Assembly: GCA_036343635.1 (NCBI GenBank)
Contig: JAYYVF010000067.1
Span: forward strand, 62,001 to 126,000
DNA: 64,000 nt
From: GCA-2693325 sp036343635
GTDB taxonomy: Bacteria; Latescibacterota; UBA2968; UBA8231
Reading direction: 5' to 3'
The translations under genes and the position numbers were made by a program. Below, piece after piece: positions 34,518 through 44,578 of this stretch (positions are counted from its first letter, which is position 1; every line of letters starts with the position of its first letter). The notes under the pieces were generated by a model. The model made no database searches and had not been told where the DNA came from. It saw only the letters and a program-made list of their open reading frames with translations.

Positions 34518-35567
34518 TCAATCGATTGTAATCGGCTTACTCAGATTCTTGTACACAATTTCATCTCGTGGGTCAATCTGTTCAGTAATCTGAACCGCAT
34601 TTTGCCGTCCGATACACCCTGGACGAGCTATGAATTTTGGCTCATCCCTCACATATATTACCGCAGGCTCACTCAAACGTGTATCCATAGTTAAAACGTC
34701 ACCAACCTCTAAGTCTTTCAACGTGCGAAAACTTGCCATACCTCGAGCAATCTCCGCCCGAACTTCCATCTTTGTTTTCTCCAGTCGATTTCTATTATCC
34801 CTTTCCAGCTCTTCAAGGTTCATGCGGGTCTGCCTAACATACGTCTGTTGGCCAAGCTTAGGCAATATGGACTCCAAGGTGAAAAATGGATAACACAAGC
34901 TTAATAAACCTGATGCATTAGTGGAATTTACTTCAAATGCAAGAAGGATAACCGTTTCCTGGGCCGCCGTGATTTGCATAAATTCTGGATTTGTTTCCAG
35001 TTCAATATCTGTTATTTCCACGGGCAGAACATTTTCCCAAGTGGCTTCGAGGTCGTCTAAGGATCTTTTCAATATTTTATTAATTACGTTTATCTCTATT
35101 TGAGTCAAGAGCCGCGCATCCACTCCCTGAGAAGACCCTTTACCACCAAAAATTCGATCCACAAATGCAAAAACTACAGGCATAGCAAAATCCATCACCG
35201 CACGCCCGTTAGTTGGCCCTAAAGTAAATTGATACGAACAGGACGGATTAGATAACCCCAGAATGAATTCAGAGTAAGTAGTTTGATCAACAAATGCTGT
35301 CTCGACATCAACTACTGCCCGCATCGCGCCTGAAAACGTCTGTGACAACAAACGTGCAAAATTATCATGTAGATTCTCTAAAGTTCGTAGTTGATCTTTA
35401 TTAACTCGCTGGGGATGCTTGAAATCATACGGAGTAACGACCCGTCCTCCGCTACTCTCTTCAGCAGGAACTTCAGAATTACTTTCACTTTTTTCTGTTT
35501 CCCCTTCGTCGTCATTGATACCTGTTAATAATGCATCAATCTCTTCCTGCGACAATATATCTGCCAT
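34518..35567 (-). CDS. fliM: Flagellar motor switch protein FliM
   Basis: C-ring protein of 349 residues. The N-terminus MADILSQEEIDALL is the CheY-binding motif of FliM. An acidic linker precedes the CheC-like middle domain (FARLLSQTFSGAMRAVVDVE, GGKGSSQGVDARLLTQIE) and a C-terminal SpoA domain (LEVGDVLTMDTRLSEP). The intact CheY-binding motif implies chemotactic control of the motor, though no che gene is in the window. Confidence 0.97.
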   Translation of the reverse strand: MADILSQEEIDALLTGINDDEGETEKSESNSEVPAEESSGGRVVTPYDFKHPQRVNKDQLRTLENLHDNFARLLSQTFSGAMRAVVDVETAFVDQTTYSEFILGLSNPSCSYQFTLGPTNGRAVMDFAMPVVFAFVDRIFGGKGSSQGVDARLLTQIEINVINKILKRSLDDLEATWENVLPVEITDIELETNPEFMQITAAQETVILLAFEVNSTNASGLLSLCYPFFTLESILPKLGQQTYVRQTRMNLEELERDNRNRLEKTKMEVRAEIARGMASFRTLKDLEVGDVLTMDTRLSEPAVIYVRDEPKFIARPGCIGRQNAVQITEQIDPRDEIVYKNLSKPITID

Positions 35568-35602
35568 CTAAATTCCCCTTAGTCTCACTTAATATTATCC
35601 AC

Positions 35603-36244
35603 TTACTGAATCATTAAACTTGAAACGTTAACCTTCGCTACTCTAATTTCTATTTTGTTTTCTTCATCTATCACAAAAAGAAGATCGAAAATCTCAGCAT
35701 TAAGAGTCTTACGGATTTCATCTAAAACACTATCGATTGCACCGGCATCTAACTCATCAACAGTCTTGGCACGCATAATTCTTACAATAGTCCCTTTAAT
35801 CACCGGATCCTGGTCCGAAATCTTGTCAATAAGCTCGACTCTATTTTTAAGATCAGCCGTGATATCTTCTTTTGGATTTTGATCATGGTCATAAGCTTCC
35901 AACCCCAATTGGACTCCAAGGACAACGAAACGTTCTGCATTAGTTCCTGCTGGGTTCGCCGTGACCTGATCTAATTCTTTAGAAACGTATAAAAAGGGTA
36001 GACGCTTACTACTATTCTCATCTCCACCTTGTCGAATTATTACTTCCTGTGTCTCGGGAATAAGTTGCTCACTTGGCTGATCAGGCACATTATCTTTTAA
36101 GACAAACTGAATTAAGACCCAAGCCAGTACAACCTGCACCAAGCAGACAACACCCGCCAATGGCCCCCATTTTTTTAGGACCCCGCCGTCACCATTATCA
36201 CCACTTGCTTCTTCATTGCCGTTTTCCGCTGCTTCTTCTGCCAT
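35603..36244 (-). CDS. fliL: Flagellar basal body protein FliL
   Basis: Motor-associated protein of 213 residues with an acidic cytoplasmic N-terminus, one membrane helix (about 29-48) and a periplasmic FliL domain (LGVQLGLEAYD, IVRIMRAKTVDEL, IRKTLNAEIFDLLFVI). FliL surrounds the stator units and raises motor torque. It lies directly behind motB. Confidence 0.9.
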   Translation of the reverse strand: MAEEAAENGNEEASGDNGDGGVLKKWGPLAGVVCLVQVVLAWVLIQFVLKDNVPDQPSEQLIPETQEVIIRQGGDENSSKRLPFLYVSKELDQVTANPAGTNAERFVVLGVQLGLEAYDHDQNPKEDITADLKNRVELIDKISDQDPVIKGTIVRIMRAKTVDELDAGAIDSVLDEIRKTLNAEIFDLLFVIDEENKIEIRVAKVNVSSLMIQ

Positions 36245-36259
36245 AATAACCTTCCTTTT

Positions 36260-37045
36260 TTACTCGTCTCCTAAACGTATCTGTGCATCTCGGAATAGCC
36301 GTTTTACTTCTTCTTGCGAACTACCGCCTTCAGTTTCTACATGCGGTACGTGTATTTCCACGCGCCTATTGATCGACCGATTTTCCGAAGTGTCATTTTC
36401 AACCAATGGTTTAAACTCTCCGTGCCCTATAGCGGTCAACCTCTCAGGACCAATCCCAACTTCTCCCTGAAATATATCCAAAACACTTAAAGCCCGTGCA
36501 CTAGACAACCAGTGATTATTCCGAAATTCATCACTATTTATAGGAACGTTGTCGGTGTGCCCTCCTATTTCAATGGCATTTGGTAGCGTCGCCAAAACAC
36601 TACCAATCTTATTAAGTATTGGCATTATTTCAGGTTTTATAAGAGCTTCACCGCTGTCGAAAATGGCATTGTCTTTTATTATTATCGTTAAACCTTCTTC
36701 GGATTCAATTATCTCAATATTTTCCTCTTGTGCCTGTGCCTCTAATTCTTCTTCTATCTCTGCTTTAGCGTCTTTCAACGTTGGCCGTGCCTCAGTAATA
36801 TCTCCTTTGACTATTGGTATTTCTAACTTTATCGGTGAAGTTAGAATCGGCTCACCTGGCAAAACAGACAATGCTCCCTGCAACGACCCTACAGCTTTTT
36901 CAAACTCTTTCTTATCCATTGTAGACATTGACAGCAATAACACAAAAAAGGTTAATAACAAAGCCATTAAATCACTAAATGTTGCCATCCACCCGGGTAA
37001 TCCCGGCTCACATTCTGGACACTTCTGTTGCTTCTTTTTTGCCAT
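36260..37045 (-). CDS. motB: Flagellar stator protein MotB
   Basis: Stator subunit of 261 residues. The start CPECEPGLPGWMATFSDLM includes the proton-carrying aspartate D25 in the single membrane helix. The C-terminal OmpA-like domain binds peptidoglycan (IEIGGHTDNVPI, NHWLSSARALSV, LTAIGHGEF). ATG at 37045 is chosen because the family always begins near KKKxxKCPEC; the frame extends upstream into motA. One base separates it from the motA stop. Confidence 0.96.
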   Translation of the reverse strand: MAKKKQQKCPECEPGLPGWMATFSDLMALLLTFFVLLLSMSTMDKKEFEKAVGSLQGALSVLPGEPILTSPIKLEIPIVKGDITEARPTLKDAKAEIEEELEAQAQEENIEIIESEEGLTIIIKDNAIFDSGEALIKPEIMPILNKIGSVLATLPNAIEIGGHTDNVPINSDEFRNNHWLSSARALSVLDIFQGEVGIGPERLTAIGHGEFKPLVENDTSENRSINRRVEIHVPHVETEGGSSQEEVKRLFRDAQIRLGDE

Positions 37046-37046
37046 A

Positions 37047-37826
37047 CTATTCTGCAGCCTCCCCAGCATCGGGATCAGGACGATCAGACGGAGGGAGCAT
37101 CACCGATAGTTTTGTTTCAACAACGCGAGGATTATCACCCGACTGAATTGACATAATCCCCTGTATAATAATTTTTCTCACTAGTACTTCTTGCTTGGAA
37201 TAGGTTTTTAATTTTGCTGCTACCGGATCTAACAGCATATTTGCTAGTATTGATCCATATAATGTTGTTAACAGAGCAATCGCCATACCTGCACCGATTT
37301 GCGATGGATCTTCCATATTCGCAAGCATAAGGACTAAACCAATAAGCGTACCAATCATTCCATAGGCCGGAGCCATGGTAGCCATCGTAGAAATAATATC
37401 CGCACCCTCTTTATGTCGCTCCTCTAGATACATCAGTTCGGTTTCAAGGATTTCTTCGATTAAATCAGGTTCAGTTCCATCAACGGCCAACCGGATACCA
37501 CTACTCAAAAATTCATCGCCAGCATCAGCTGCGGCCGACTCTAAAGCAAGAATACCTTCTCTACGAGCTGTTTCTGCAAAGCCCACGATAGTTTCAATTA
37601 TTTCAAATGGGGGAGTCAACGACACCTTTATCGCATTTAAATAAACAGGTACAATTCTGGCGAGATTGGCCATAGGATTCCCAATCATAGTAGCACCGAT
37701 CAGGCCACCTACAACTGTAGCTAATGACGGAATATTTATGAAAATCTCGGGCTGTGCCGCCATCCCTCCACCAAAAAATATCGCCACAAAAACAACCAAT
37801 AAACCAACTAGTGTTGCAATGTCCAT
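37047..37826 (-). CDS. motA: Flagellar stator protein MotA
   Basis: Stator subunit of 259 residues with four helices. Family motifs are IGNPMANLARIVPVY, the cytoplasmic loop ARREGILALESA, and APAYGMIGTLIGLVLML with the conserved proline. It probably conducts protons with MotB D25. It lies 14 bases behind flbD in the order flbD-motA-motB-fliL, known from clostridia. Confidence 0.96.
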   Translation of the reverse strand: MDIATLVGLLVVFVAIFFGGGMAAQPEIFINIPSLATVVGGLIGATMIGNPMANLARIVPVYLNAIKVSLTPPFEIIETIVGFAETARREGILALESAAADAGDEFLSSGIRLAVDGTEPDLIEEILETELMYLEERHKEGADIISTMATMAPAYGMIGTLIGLVLMLANMEDPSQIGAGMAIALLTTLYGSILANMLLDPVAAKLKTYSKQEVLVRKIIIQGIMSIQSGDNPRVVETKLSVMLPPSDRPDPDAGEAAE

Positions 37827-37840
37827 TACATTAACCGCCT

Positions 37841-38056
37841 TTACTGATCCCCTGTAACTAGAGGCATATTACATGCTTTTTTGTACTCCACAATACGATG
37901 AACAATAATTTCAACTGGCTCAGTAACTACAACCTTCTTCCCCGAAACAAGCGTCACAATTGTGTCAGGGGTAGCCTCAACAAACTCGATCATGTCTGCA
38001 TTTGCTGTGAACTCACTTTTGTCAATACGAGTCATCTTAATCATTATTTGATCCAT
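37841..38056 (-). CDS. flbD: FlbD family protein
   Basis: A protein of 71 residues of the short FlbD family found next to flgE and motA in many flagellar operons (not the Caulobacter regulator of the same name). Visible features are MIKMTRIDKSEFTANADMIEF and VTLVSGKKVVVTEPVEIIV. Its biochemical role is not established. Confidence 0.9.
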   Translation of the reverse strand: MDQIMIKMTRIDKSEFTANADMIEFVEATPDTIVTLVSGKKVVVTEPVEIIVHRIVEYKKACNMPLVTGDQ

Positions 38057-38096
38057 ATTTCAATTTTTCAACTAGCTATTATATGTCAAATATAGG

Positions 38097-40067
38097 TTAG
38101 CGCTTCAAATTCACCACTTCAGTTAATAATTCATCTGCCGTAGTAATACTTCGTGCACTTGCTTGAAAACCTCGCTGTGTGACAATCATATTAGTGAATT
38201 CGTTAGCCAAATCAACGTTGGACATTTCTACCTGTCCTGAATTTATACTGCCCTGTACTGTAGTACCTGCCACTCCTATAGTTGCTTCGCCAGAAGCTTC
38301 CGTCTCTTCAAACATATTATCACCCTGTCGAAGGAGACCATTTTCGTTACCGAACGAGGCCAAAGCCACCCTGGCCAAGTCTTCCAATTGGCCATTACTA
38401 AATAGACCTACAATATTTCCATCTGTAAGAATATCAACAGATTGTAACGTCCCGGATGCTCGACCGTCCTGTTCACGAACGGAAGCAGTAGAGGACGCAA
38501 CAAATTGAGTTAAACCACCCAAGCGCCCTGTAGAATTAGCACCAATTTCCACCTTTAATTCCGACGTTCCTTCATCAGGCTTAAACGTGATTGGAAAACC
38601 GTCTGTTGTTTCGAAATTAGCCAACGTTCCATCTTGATTGAAAATCACCTTACCATTATTCCCAGCTTCTGGCGCTACTCCATCTACAATAGCAACCCAA
38701 CTCCATTGGTTATCTACGCTGCTTTTTGTAAATGTCAACGTGAGGGAATGTGATTCGCCTTTCTCATCATAAATCTGCGTATTCGTACTAAAGTCAAAAG
38801 GGGATTCATCCCCGACTAATCCAGAATTATTATCTGAATCTAACAAGGCCACATTGAGATCTACACCAGAAACCTGATTACTGGTAGATGATTCAGTAAG
38901 GACCAATTTCCCCGATTGGGAATCAATCTCTGCCGTAACTCCGCCATAAACATTTGCGACTGAATTTAAAAAATCTCCTACGCTCTCGGTTTCACCTTGA
39001 ACAAAAGTGAAATTACCGCTAAAACGTTCTCCATTTGGTTTCATTCCTGAAAAACGCAATATATCACCATCGGTTAGATCCTGACTTATGTTTGCCAGGT
39101 CATTTAAAAGAACCGTCTCAGAAACTGCGCCGCCATTTTGTACATCAGCCGCAACAAACCCCAACGCTGAAACCACATTGACGGCAGGGTCAGCATTATC
39201 GATCGATAGCGTAATGTCAGGTCCGCCTGAAACAGTACGTAAAACGAGTTGTCCTAAGTCATTACTCTTAAATTGAACACGATTCTTCAATCCTCCATTA
39301 ACACTTATCTGCCCATTTAATTCACCAATTAATTCTGGCATGTCTGTGTACGGTTTTGATGGGACCTCGAGAACAGTTTCTGTAATCTGCCCATTCTCGC
39401 TGACAGATACTCTAATACCTCCTCCAGACGTACTCAGGTCTAATGGAAAAGCTGGATTCGCAGAGGTGCTGAGTTGGGCAGGAATACCAAAGGACGTTGA
39501 GTCACTCCAATCTGAATCTTCCCTTCCACTTCCACTGGCATCTAAATTTCCTGAGAGATGAATAGTAGTCGTAGCTACTGCGGGAGATTCTCGGTCAAGT
39601 GGAATAGCTACATCAGATAATTCCGCGCTAAAAGCGCCATCCGCTCCTGCCATATTTCCTTGAACTAGAAGACCTGTACCCGGGTCGTACAATCTCCCCT
39701 GAGTATCAAAAGCAAATGTACCATCGCGAGTGTATAGCTGTTGCTCTCCATCACTTACCACGAAATATCCATCACCATCAATAGCAAGGTCTGTTTCAAT
39801 TCCCGTCGACTGCAAAGTACCCTGACTTTGGATAGTATCGACACTACTTACGCCAACCCCACGTCCAACTTGACTAGGATTCGTAGCAGAAATTTCTGCT
39901 CCCTCCGGGCCTCCACCGTGTATAGTCTTACTCATGATGTCAGTGAAATTAGCCCGCTCCCCTTTGTAGGCTGTCGTATTCACATTCGCAATATTGTTAC
40001 TTATTACATCCATCCGAGTTTGATGACTACTGACACCGGTTACACCAGTATATATTGAATCAAGCAT
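38097..40067 (-). CDS. flgE: Flagellar hook protein FlgE
   Basis: Hook subunit of 656 residues. The N-terminus MLDSIYTGVTGVSSHQTRMDV and SNNIANVNTTAYKG is the flagellar rod/hook signature. The C-terminus has VQGSINSGQVEMSNVDLANE and MIVTQRGFQASARSITTADE. It is longer than the enterobacterial hook protein (about 400), with the extra length in the central exposed domains. Eighty-seven bases without clear promoter separate it from flgD. Confidence 0.96.
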   Translation of the reverse strand: MLDSIYTGVTGVSSHQTRMDVISNNIANVNTTAYKGERANFTDIMSKTIHGGGPEGAEISATNPSQVGRGVGVSSVDTIQSQGTLQSTGIETDLAIDGDGYFVVSDGEQQLYTRDGTFAFDTQGRLYDPGTGLLVQGNMAGADGAFSAELSDVAIPLDRESPAVATTTIHLSGNLDASGSGREDSDWSDSTSFGIPAQLSTSANPAFPLDLSTSGGGIRVSVSENGQITETVLEVPSKPYTDMPELIGELNGQISVNGGLKNRVQFKSNDLGQLVLRTVSGGPDITLSIDNADPAVNVVSALGFVAADVQNGGAVSETVLLNDLANISQDLTDGDILRFSGMKPNGERFSGNFTFVQGETESVGDFLNSVANVYGGVTAEIDSQSGKLVLTESSTSNQVSGVDLNVALLDSDNNSGLVGDESPFDFSTNTQIYDEKGESHSLTLTFTKSSVDNQWSWVAIVDGVAPEAGNNGKVIFNQDGTLANFETTDGFPITFKPDEGTSELKVEIGANSTGRLGGLTQFVASSTASVREQDGRASGTLQSVDILTDGNIVGLFSNGQLEDLARVALASFGNENGLLRQGDNMFEETEASGEATIGVAGTTVQGSINSGQVEMSNVDLANEFTNMIVTQRGFQASARSITTADELLTEVVNLKR

Positions 40068-40154
40068 TAAGATTTTCTCCCATAACTGCTATTTACAGTC
40101 AATATTAACCATAGCGGTTTTAATCTCGCAATATGGCGCACTATTAATCTAATT

Positions 40155-40829
40155 CTAATTTTTTTCCGCTAAAACACTTCTTAAGTCGGCCATAGTCAAT
40201 TCACGGTTACCTGACCGCAAATATGCTTCATCTCGGTCGAAACGCACTGCATCAACTCTAACTCGCTCCAACGCCTCAGCCGCAACAGGTTGCCCACCAT
40301 ACCCTTCGGCAGATACAACTACACGATAAGCACCGTGTGGAACTTTATTACCACTTCCACTCTCTCCATTCCAGCTAATGCTACCATTCAACTGAGCAGG
40401 ATCTACTGCTATTTCTGTAACCAACTGTCCCCTGGCATCGATAACACTAACACTAGCCCTTTGAGCACCTCGTCCCAAACTATATGAAATAGAGCTCTCA
40501 TTGCCTCCATAAAAAACCTCGTTCATCGGAACCTCTACCTCTTTACCTACCAAAGACGTCATCAAGTTGTTAGCGAATGTAGCATTTAAATCCGTTTTAC
40601 CTTCATGTTGTCCCGCTAATGTTTCATTTATGTTTTGCAATTGCTCTAAAGAAGTAAATTGAGCCATCTGCGCTATAAATTCAGTATTTTCTAGCGGATT
40701 TAAAGGGTCTTGATACCGCAATTGCATCGTCAGCAAACGAAGAAAATCGTCCTTACCCAACTGAGCGGATCCTCTCGTATTTACACCAAGAGCTGAAGCC
40801 TTTGGATCGACTATACTACTAATATTCAT
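40155..40829 (-). CDS. flgD: Flagellar hook cap protein FlgD
   Basis: Hook-capping scaffold of 224 residues. The export and capping region reads LGKDDFLRLLTMQLRYQDPLNP and FIAQMAQFTSLEQLQNIN (about residues 24-71). A FlgD Ig-like/tudor region follows (GNKVPHGAYRVVVSAEG). It lies between fliK and flgE, the usual place. Confidence 0.94.
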   Translation of the reverse strand: MNISSIVDPKASALGVNTRGSAQLGKDDFLRLLTMQLRYQDPLNPLENTEFIAQMAQFTSLEQLQNINETLAGQHEGKTDLNATFANNLMTSLVGKEVEVPMNEVFYGGNESSISYSLGRGAQRASVSVIDARGQLVTEIAVDPAQLNGSISWNGESGSGNKVPHGAYRVVVSAEGYGGQPVAAEALERVRVDAVRFDRDEAYLRSGNRELTMADLRSVLAEKN

Positions 40830-40853
40830 GTTTTCATTCCTTCATTATATTGC

Positions 40854-41903
40854 TTACGCAGTAATATCAAGATCATTATCTCTCTCACTCGCCCTAGGAG
40901 ATGACGATGTTTGATTCACCAAATCTTCCGGAGTAGAATTTATACTTCGAGTAGATAATGGGGTCGAATGTTGTTCCTCTTCGTCCATATTATCTGATGA
41001 CCCCTCATTTCCCAGGTCAACATCAAAACCAGCTAATTCAAGTCCTTCTTCAGCTAAAGCAGCTCGTAAGCGCTCCATATGCTTCTCAAGTAAAGCCTTA
41101 ACTTCCGGATTTTGAACCATCATCTCGCCACGCACAATGGCTTCAGTGGTACGAACACGCAACTCTATTTCACCGAGGTCTCCCGGCTGCAATTGAAGAC
41201 GCATTTCAGCATTCTCGCCACGAACAAGCGTCGCAAAGCTCCGAATAACCTGTGGAAATACGACATCCGCCAATTTTTCAGACATGGGTCCATGTGTCCC
41301 GCTTGCTTGGGCTATTCGCGAGATGATTTGTTGTGGACTACTCTCAACTCGAAAGTCGGGGTCCACCAGTTCAGTCATGCTTAAAAGGTCAAATGGATTG
41401 TCCAAACTATCCCCAGAGACTCCAGGAATCGATTGCAACGTTGAAGATAATTCCAACCCCTGCTCTTCAGCCGATTCAGAGTCTTCACCCTGGGTAAGAT
41501 CTGATGTAGATTCAATTTTTTTTGACCACATTTGGCCTAAATCATCTTTGTCGTCGATAGGTGTTGCCTCGTCATCAAGTGACTCAGTGCCTTTCTTCGA
41601 TTCATCTGCGGAGCTACTATCGAAGACCTTAGAAATAGCAGGCCTATCGGTCCTGTCATCACCTCTATCTTTGGCGAATTCAATGCTGCCTACATCTTCA
41701 GATGCTAACGACATCAAATAATCTCTTTCGTCTTTATTTTTTCTATCGTTACGATTCGACATCAATTCATCTCGTTGTATTTTGTCAAAAACATCCGCAA
41801 AATTCATACCATCTTCGTCATCATTCCCACTGGAAGCTGAATTAGACTTGTTTCTCACACCTGAAATCGGAGCTTGTCGTCCCTTGTCAATTGATTCCAT
41901 CAT
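40854..41903 (-). CDS. fliK: Flagellar hook-length control protein FliK
   Basis: Molecular ruler of 349 residues. The N-terminal two thirds are acidic, low in conservation and probably disordered. The C-terminal Flg_hook domain is recognisable (MRLQLQPGDLGEIELRVRT, VRGEMMVQNPEVKALLEKH, LRAALAEEGLELAGFDVDL). ATG at 41903 has AGGGAA upstream and overlaps fliJ by 17 bases; longer starts would overlap more. It switches export specificity through FlhB. Confidence 0.85.
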   Translation of the reverse strand: MMESIDKGRQAPISGVRNKSNSASSGNDDEDGMNFADVFDKIQRDELMSNRNDRKNKDERDYLMSLASEDVGSIEFAKDRGDDRTDRPAISKVFDSSSADESKKGTESLDDEATPIDDKDDLGQMWSKKIESTSDLTQGEDSESAEEQGLELSSTLQSIPGVSGDSLDNPFDLLSMTELVDPDFRVESSPQQIISRIAQASGTHGPMSEKLADVVFPQVIRSFATLVRGENAEMRLQLQPGDLGEIELRVRTTEAIVRGEMMVQNPEVKALLEKHMERLRAALAEEGLELAGFDVDLGNEGSSDNMDEEEQHSTPLSTRSINSTPEDLVNQTSSSPRASERDNDLDITA

Positions 41904-42381
41904 AGAGCACGGTTCCCTCCATTTCATCTTTTGGTATTCTAAATTTCTGATGATGAATACGTTCTCCAACCTGATCAAGCTGTTTTCGTTCTTCTTTTTT
42001 TTGCTCTTTTAAATACAACTTTTGTTCCCGGTCTTTTAATTTTCCATAAACGCGTCGTTCTTTCTCTGCTTCAAGCAAACTTTTCCGTTTGTCTTCCACC
42101 ACCGACTCAATTTTTTGAATCTGCTCTTTTTGCTCTTCAATGTTTCGTTGAAGCATTAGGCTATAGTTTGCACCAGTCCTAAGTAATTCGACGTTGAATC
42201 GAAGAGCTTTTTTACCTCGATCAGAACTCATGTGCTTTTGTTTTACTCTATTAACAAATTCTAATTGGGCCTTTTCTTTATTAATAACTGATATAACTTC
42301 TGCCAATTCGGCCCGACGCAAATTTTCGACGCCCTCTTTAACTTCAAGAATGCGTTGGAAACGATAACGAAAGCGCTTCAT
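41887..42381 (-). CDS. fliJ: Flagellar export protein FliJ
   Basis: Coiled-coil export chaperone of 164 residues, almost wholly helical. FRYRFQRILEVKEGVENLRRAEL at the N-terminus (about 4-26) is typical for FliJ. It links the FliI ATPase ring to FlhA. The start overlaps the fliI stop by four bases. Confidence 0.88.
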   Translation of the reverse strand: MKRFRYRFQRILEVKEGVENLRRAELAEVISVINKEKAQLEFVNRVKQKHMSSDRGKKALRFNVELLRTGANYSLMLQRNIEEQKEQIQKIESVVEDKRKSLLEAEKERRVYGKLKDREQKLYLKEQKKEERKQLDQVGERIHHQKFRIPKDEMEGTVLYDGIN

Positions 42382-43730
42382 GCTATATTTGTCGATTCAG
42401 CAATATTCTCTGACGGAGAACTTGCCAAGACTCCAAGTAGAGTCTGAATATTGTAGTCAAATCCAACATCAACCTTATGGTCCAATCCCTGACGTAAATA
42501 TTGGTTTAAGGGCTCAATAAAATGTAACGCCCGGTCAATTCTTGGATTGTTACCATGCTTATATGCCCCAATATTGATTAAATCTTCTGCTTCGGTGTAG
42601 GCAGCAACCATCTCTTTTGCATCCATAGCACCTTTCCAATGTGCTTCGCTAACCACATCTTTCATTACACGGCTAACCGATTCCATCACATCGATTGGTG
42701 GGAAATGGCCTCGTGAGGCCAAAGTCCGTGACAAAACTAAATGGCCATCTAGAATTGCACGAGAAGCGTCAGCTATCGGCTCATCAAAATCATCACCTTC
42801 TACTAAAACCGTATAAAGACCGGTAATGCTTCCCAATTTAGTCATCCCGGCTCGCTCTAATAAACGTGGAAGCAACGCAAATACCGAAGGAGTGTAACCT
42901 CTGCTCGTCGGTGGCTCACCAGCAGCAAGACCGACCTCTCGTTGAGCCATAGCTACACGTGTTAAAGAATCCATCATCAAAATAACATCATTCCCGAAAT
43001 CTCTGAAATATTCAGCAATTGCTGTTGCAACAAATGGTGCCTTTAGACGTACCAGAGCCGGTTGGTCGGAAGTAGCAACTACGACCACGGAACGACGCAA
43101 TCCTTCAGGGCCGAGCATATCTTCAATAAAATCCAAAACTTCTTTCCCACGTTCCCCAACCAATGCAATCACATTGACGTCGGCGGAAGAATGACGTGCG
43201 ATCATTCCCATTAAGGTACTCTTACCCACTCCACTTCCTGCGAATATCCCCATACGTTGCCCTAAGCCAAGACTAACCAATCCATCGAGCGCCTTTACTC
43301 CAGTTCCCAGAGGTTCCTTTACGCGACGTCTACTGAGAGGATCTGGTGGTTGAGCTTGCAACGTCTTTAGAGTCTCAGAATGAATAGGGCCCCTTCCGTC
43401 GATGGGTTCTCCCAATCCATTGACAACACGTCCAAGCAATCCACGGCCAACCGGAATACTAAACTGCTTGTTTGCTCTAAAAACAGAGGTTCCCAGTCTG
43501 ATTCCCTCTATTTCTCCAAGAGGCATTAACAATACCTTTCGACCACGAAAACCCACAACTTCAGCACGAATGCCACCATCATGATGATCTCCGATATAAC
43601 ACAGTTCACCAACAGCTACATTGTCTGGGCCTAATGATTCGACCACCAAACCGACAATATCAGTTACTTTACCATAGTTGGTATAGAGATTTGTTTTCTC
43701 CAAAGTTCGCATTAGAATATCACTATTCAT
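42378..43730 (-). CDS. fliI: Flagellar export ATPase FliI
   Basis: F1-ATPase-like export ATPase of 450 residues. The N-terminal beta domain (GKVTDIVGLVVESLGP) is followed by the catalytic domain: Walker A GIFAGSGVGKSTLMGM, VIALVGERGKEV, and Walker B VILMMDSLTRVAMAQREVGLAAGEPP. ATG at 43730 gives the usual length and overlaps fliH by eight bases, with a G-rich site upstream. Confidence 0.96.
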   Translation of the reverse strand: MNSDILMRTLEKTNLYTNYGKVTDIVGLVVESLGPDNVAVGELCYIGDHHDGGIRAEVVGFRGRKVLLMPLGEIEGIRLGTSVFRANKQFSIPVGRGLLGRVVNGLGEPIDGRGPIHSETLKTLQAQPPDPLSRRRVKEPLGTGVKALDGLVSLGLGQRMGIFAGSGVGKSTLMGMIARHSSADVNVIALVGERGKEVLDFIEDMLGPEGLRRSVVVVATSDQPALVRLKAPFVATAIAEYFRDFGNDVILMMDSLTRVAMAQREVGLAAGEPPTSRGYTPSVFALLPRLLERAGMTKLGSITGLYTVLVEGDDFDEPIADASRAILDGHLVLSRTLASRGHFPPIDVMESVSRVMKDVVSEAHWKGAMDAKEMVAAYTEAEDLINIGAYKHGNNPRIDRALHFIEPLNQYLRQGLDHKVDVGFDYNIQTLLGVLASSPSENIAESTNIA

Positions 43731-44535
43731 TTGGATCATCCCCCGTTGAATCCCTCGAATCACTAATCTCTTCAATCACTGATTCTCTTAAGGCTTGGTG
43801 AAGGACATCCAATTGCTTTTCCAAACGAGCATCTATATTCTCTAGAGGTCCTTCAATGATACAACCGCCGCGATCAACATGATCACTACTCCGCACATTC
43901 AATACTGAATCTTTATGCACCTTTTCAACCCAATGTTGAGAGAAGCGAGTGGCTATGGACAAGTCTTCTGGATGAACCCGAATTTCTATGTTTCCATATT
44001 GACTTAGTTCACTTAGGGCCGTACTTACTGTATTTACCAATACCTTCTTGTTTTCTACGGCTTCAACCGCTATGATTCGGCGAACAATAGCCATAGTCAA
44101 ATCGACGACAGTCTCCTCAGAATTTATCAGCAATTCTCTGCGCTCCATTAAAAGCGATTCACGCAAATCACCAAAACGATCAATGGCTGACTTTGCTTCA
44201 GCGTCTCGTTGAGCTAAACCCTCATTTAACCCTTCCTCGTACCGTCTCGCATAAAGCTCTTCTCTTTCCTCCCTCCATTTTTCTTCGGCTTCTGACTGCC
44301 TATCCTCTAGCCCCGTTCGAACTGCCTTTATTTCTCCATCTAACTTTTCTTGCCACACATCGTCTGCTATTTTTTTTGTTTTACGCACTTCTTCAACCAA
44401 CAAGGCGTCGAGTCTTAAGGAATCTACACCGCCTTCTGAAGAATTCTCTACCGAACCTACATATGCATCTCGCTCTAAGCCTCCGATAGTTACGGATGGA
44501 CCTTTGACCTGGGCAGTTCTAATTAATTTGGCCAC
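43723..44535 (-). CDS. fliH: Flagellar export regulator FliH
   Basis: A protein of 270 residues that binds and restrains FliI. A long charged coiled coil (about 55-140) precedes the FliH/V-ATPase-E-like domain (VVDLTMAIVRRIIAVEA, IEIRVHPEDLSIATRF, GGCIIEGPLENIDARLEKQLD). It lies 43 bases behind fliF; fliG, which normally stands between the two, is not there. Confidence 0.9.
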   Translation of the reverse strand: MAKLIRTAQVKGPSVTIGGLERDAYVGSVENSSEGGVDSLRLDALLVEEVRKTKKIADDVWQEKLDGEIKAVRTGLEDRQSEAEEKWREEREELYARRYEEGLNEGLAQRDAEAKSAIDRFGDLRESLLMERRELLINSEETVVDLTMAIVRRIIAVEAVENKKVLVNTVSTALSELSQYGNIEIRVHPEDLSIATRFSQHWVEKVHKDSVLNVRSSDHVDRGGCIIEGPLENIDARLEKQLDVLHQALRESVIEEISDSRDSTGDDPNE

Positions 44536-44578
44536 GAATTCTCAGTCCCAAGCAAAATGTTTACTTTTGTATAATGTC

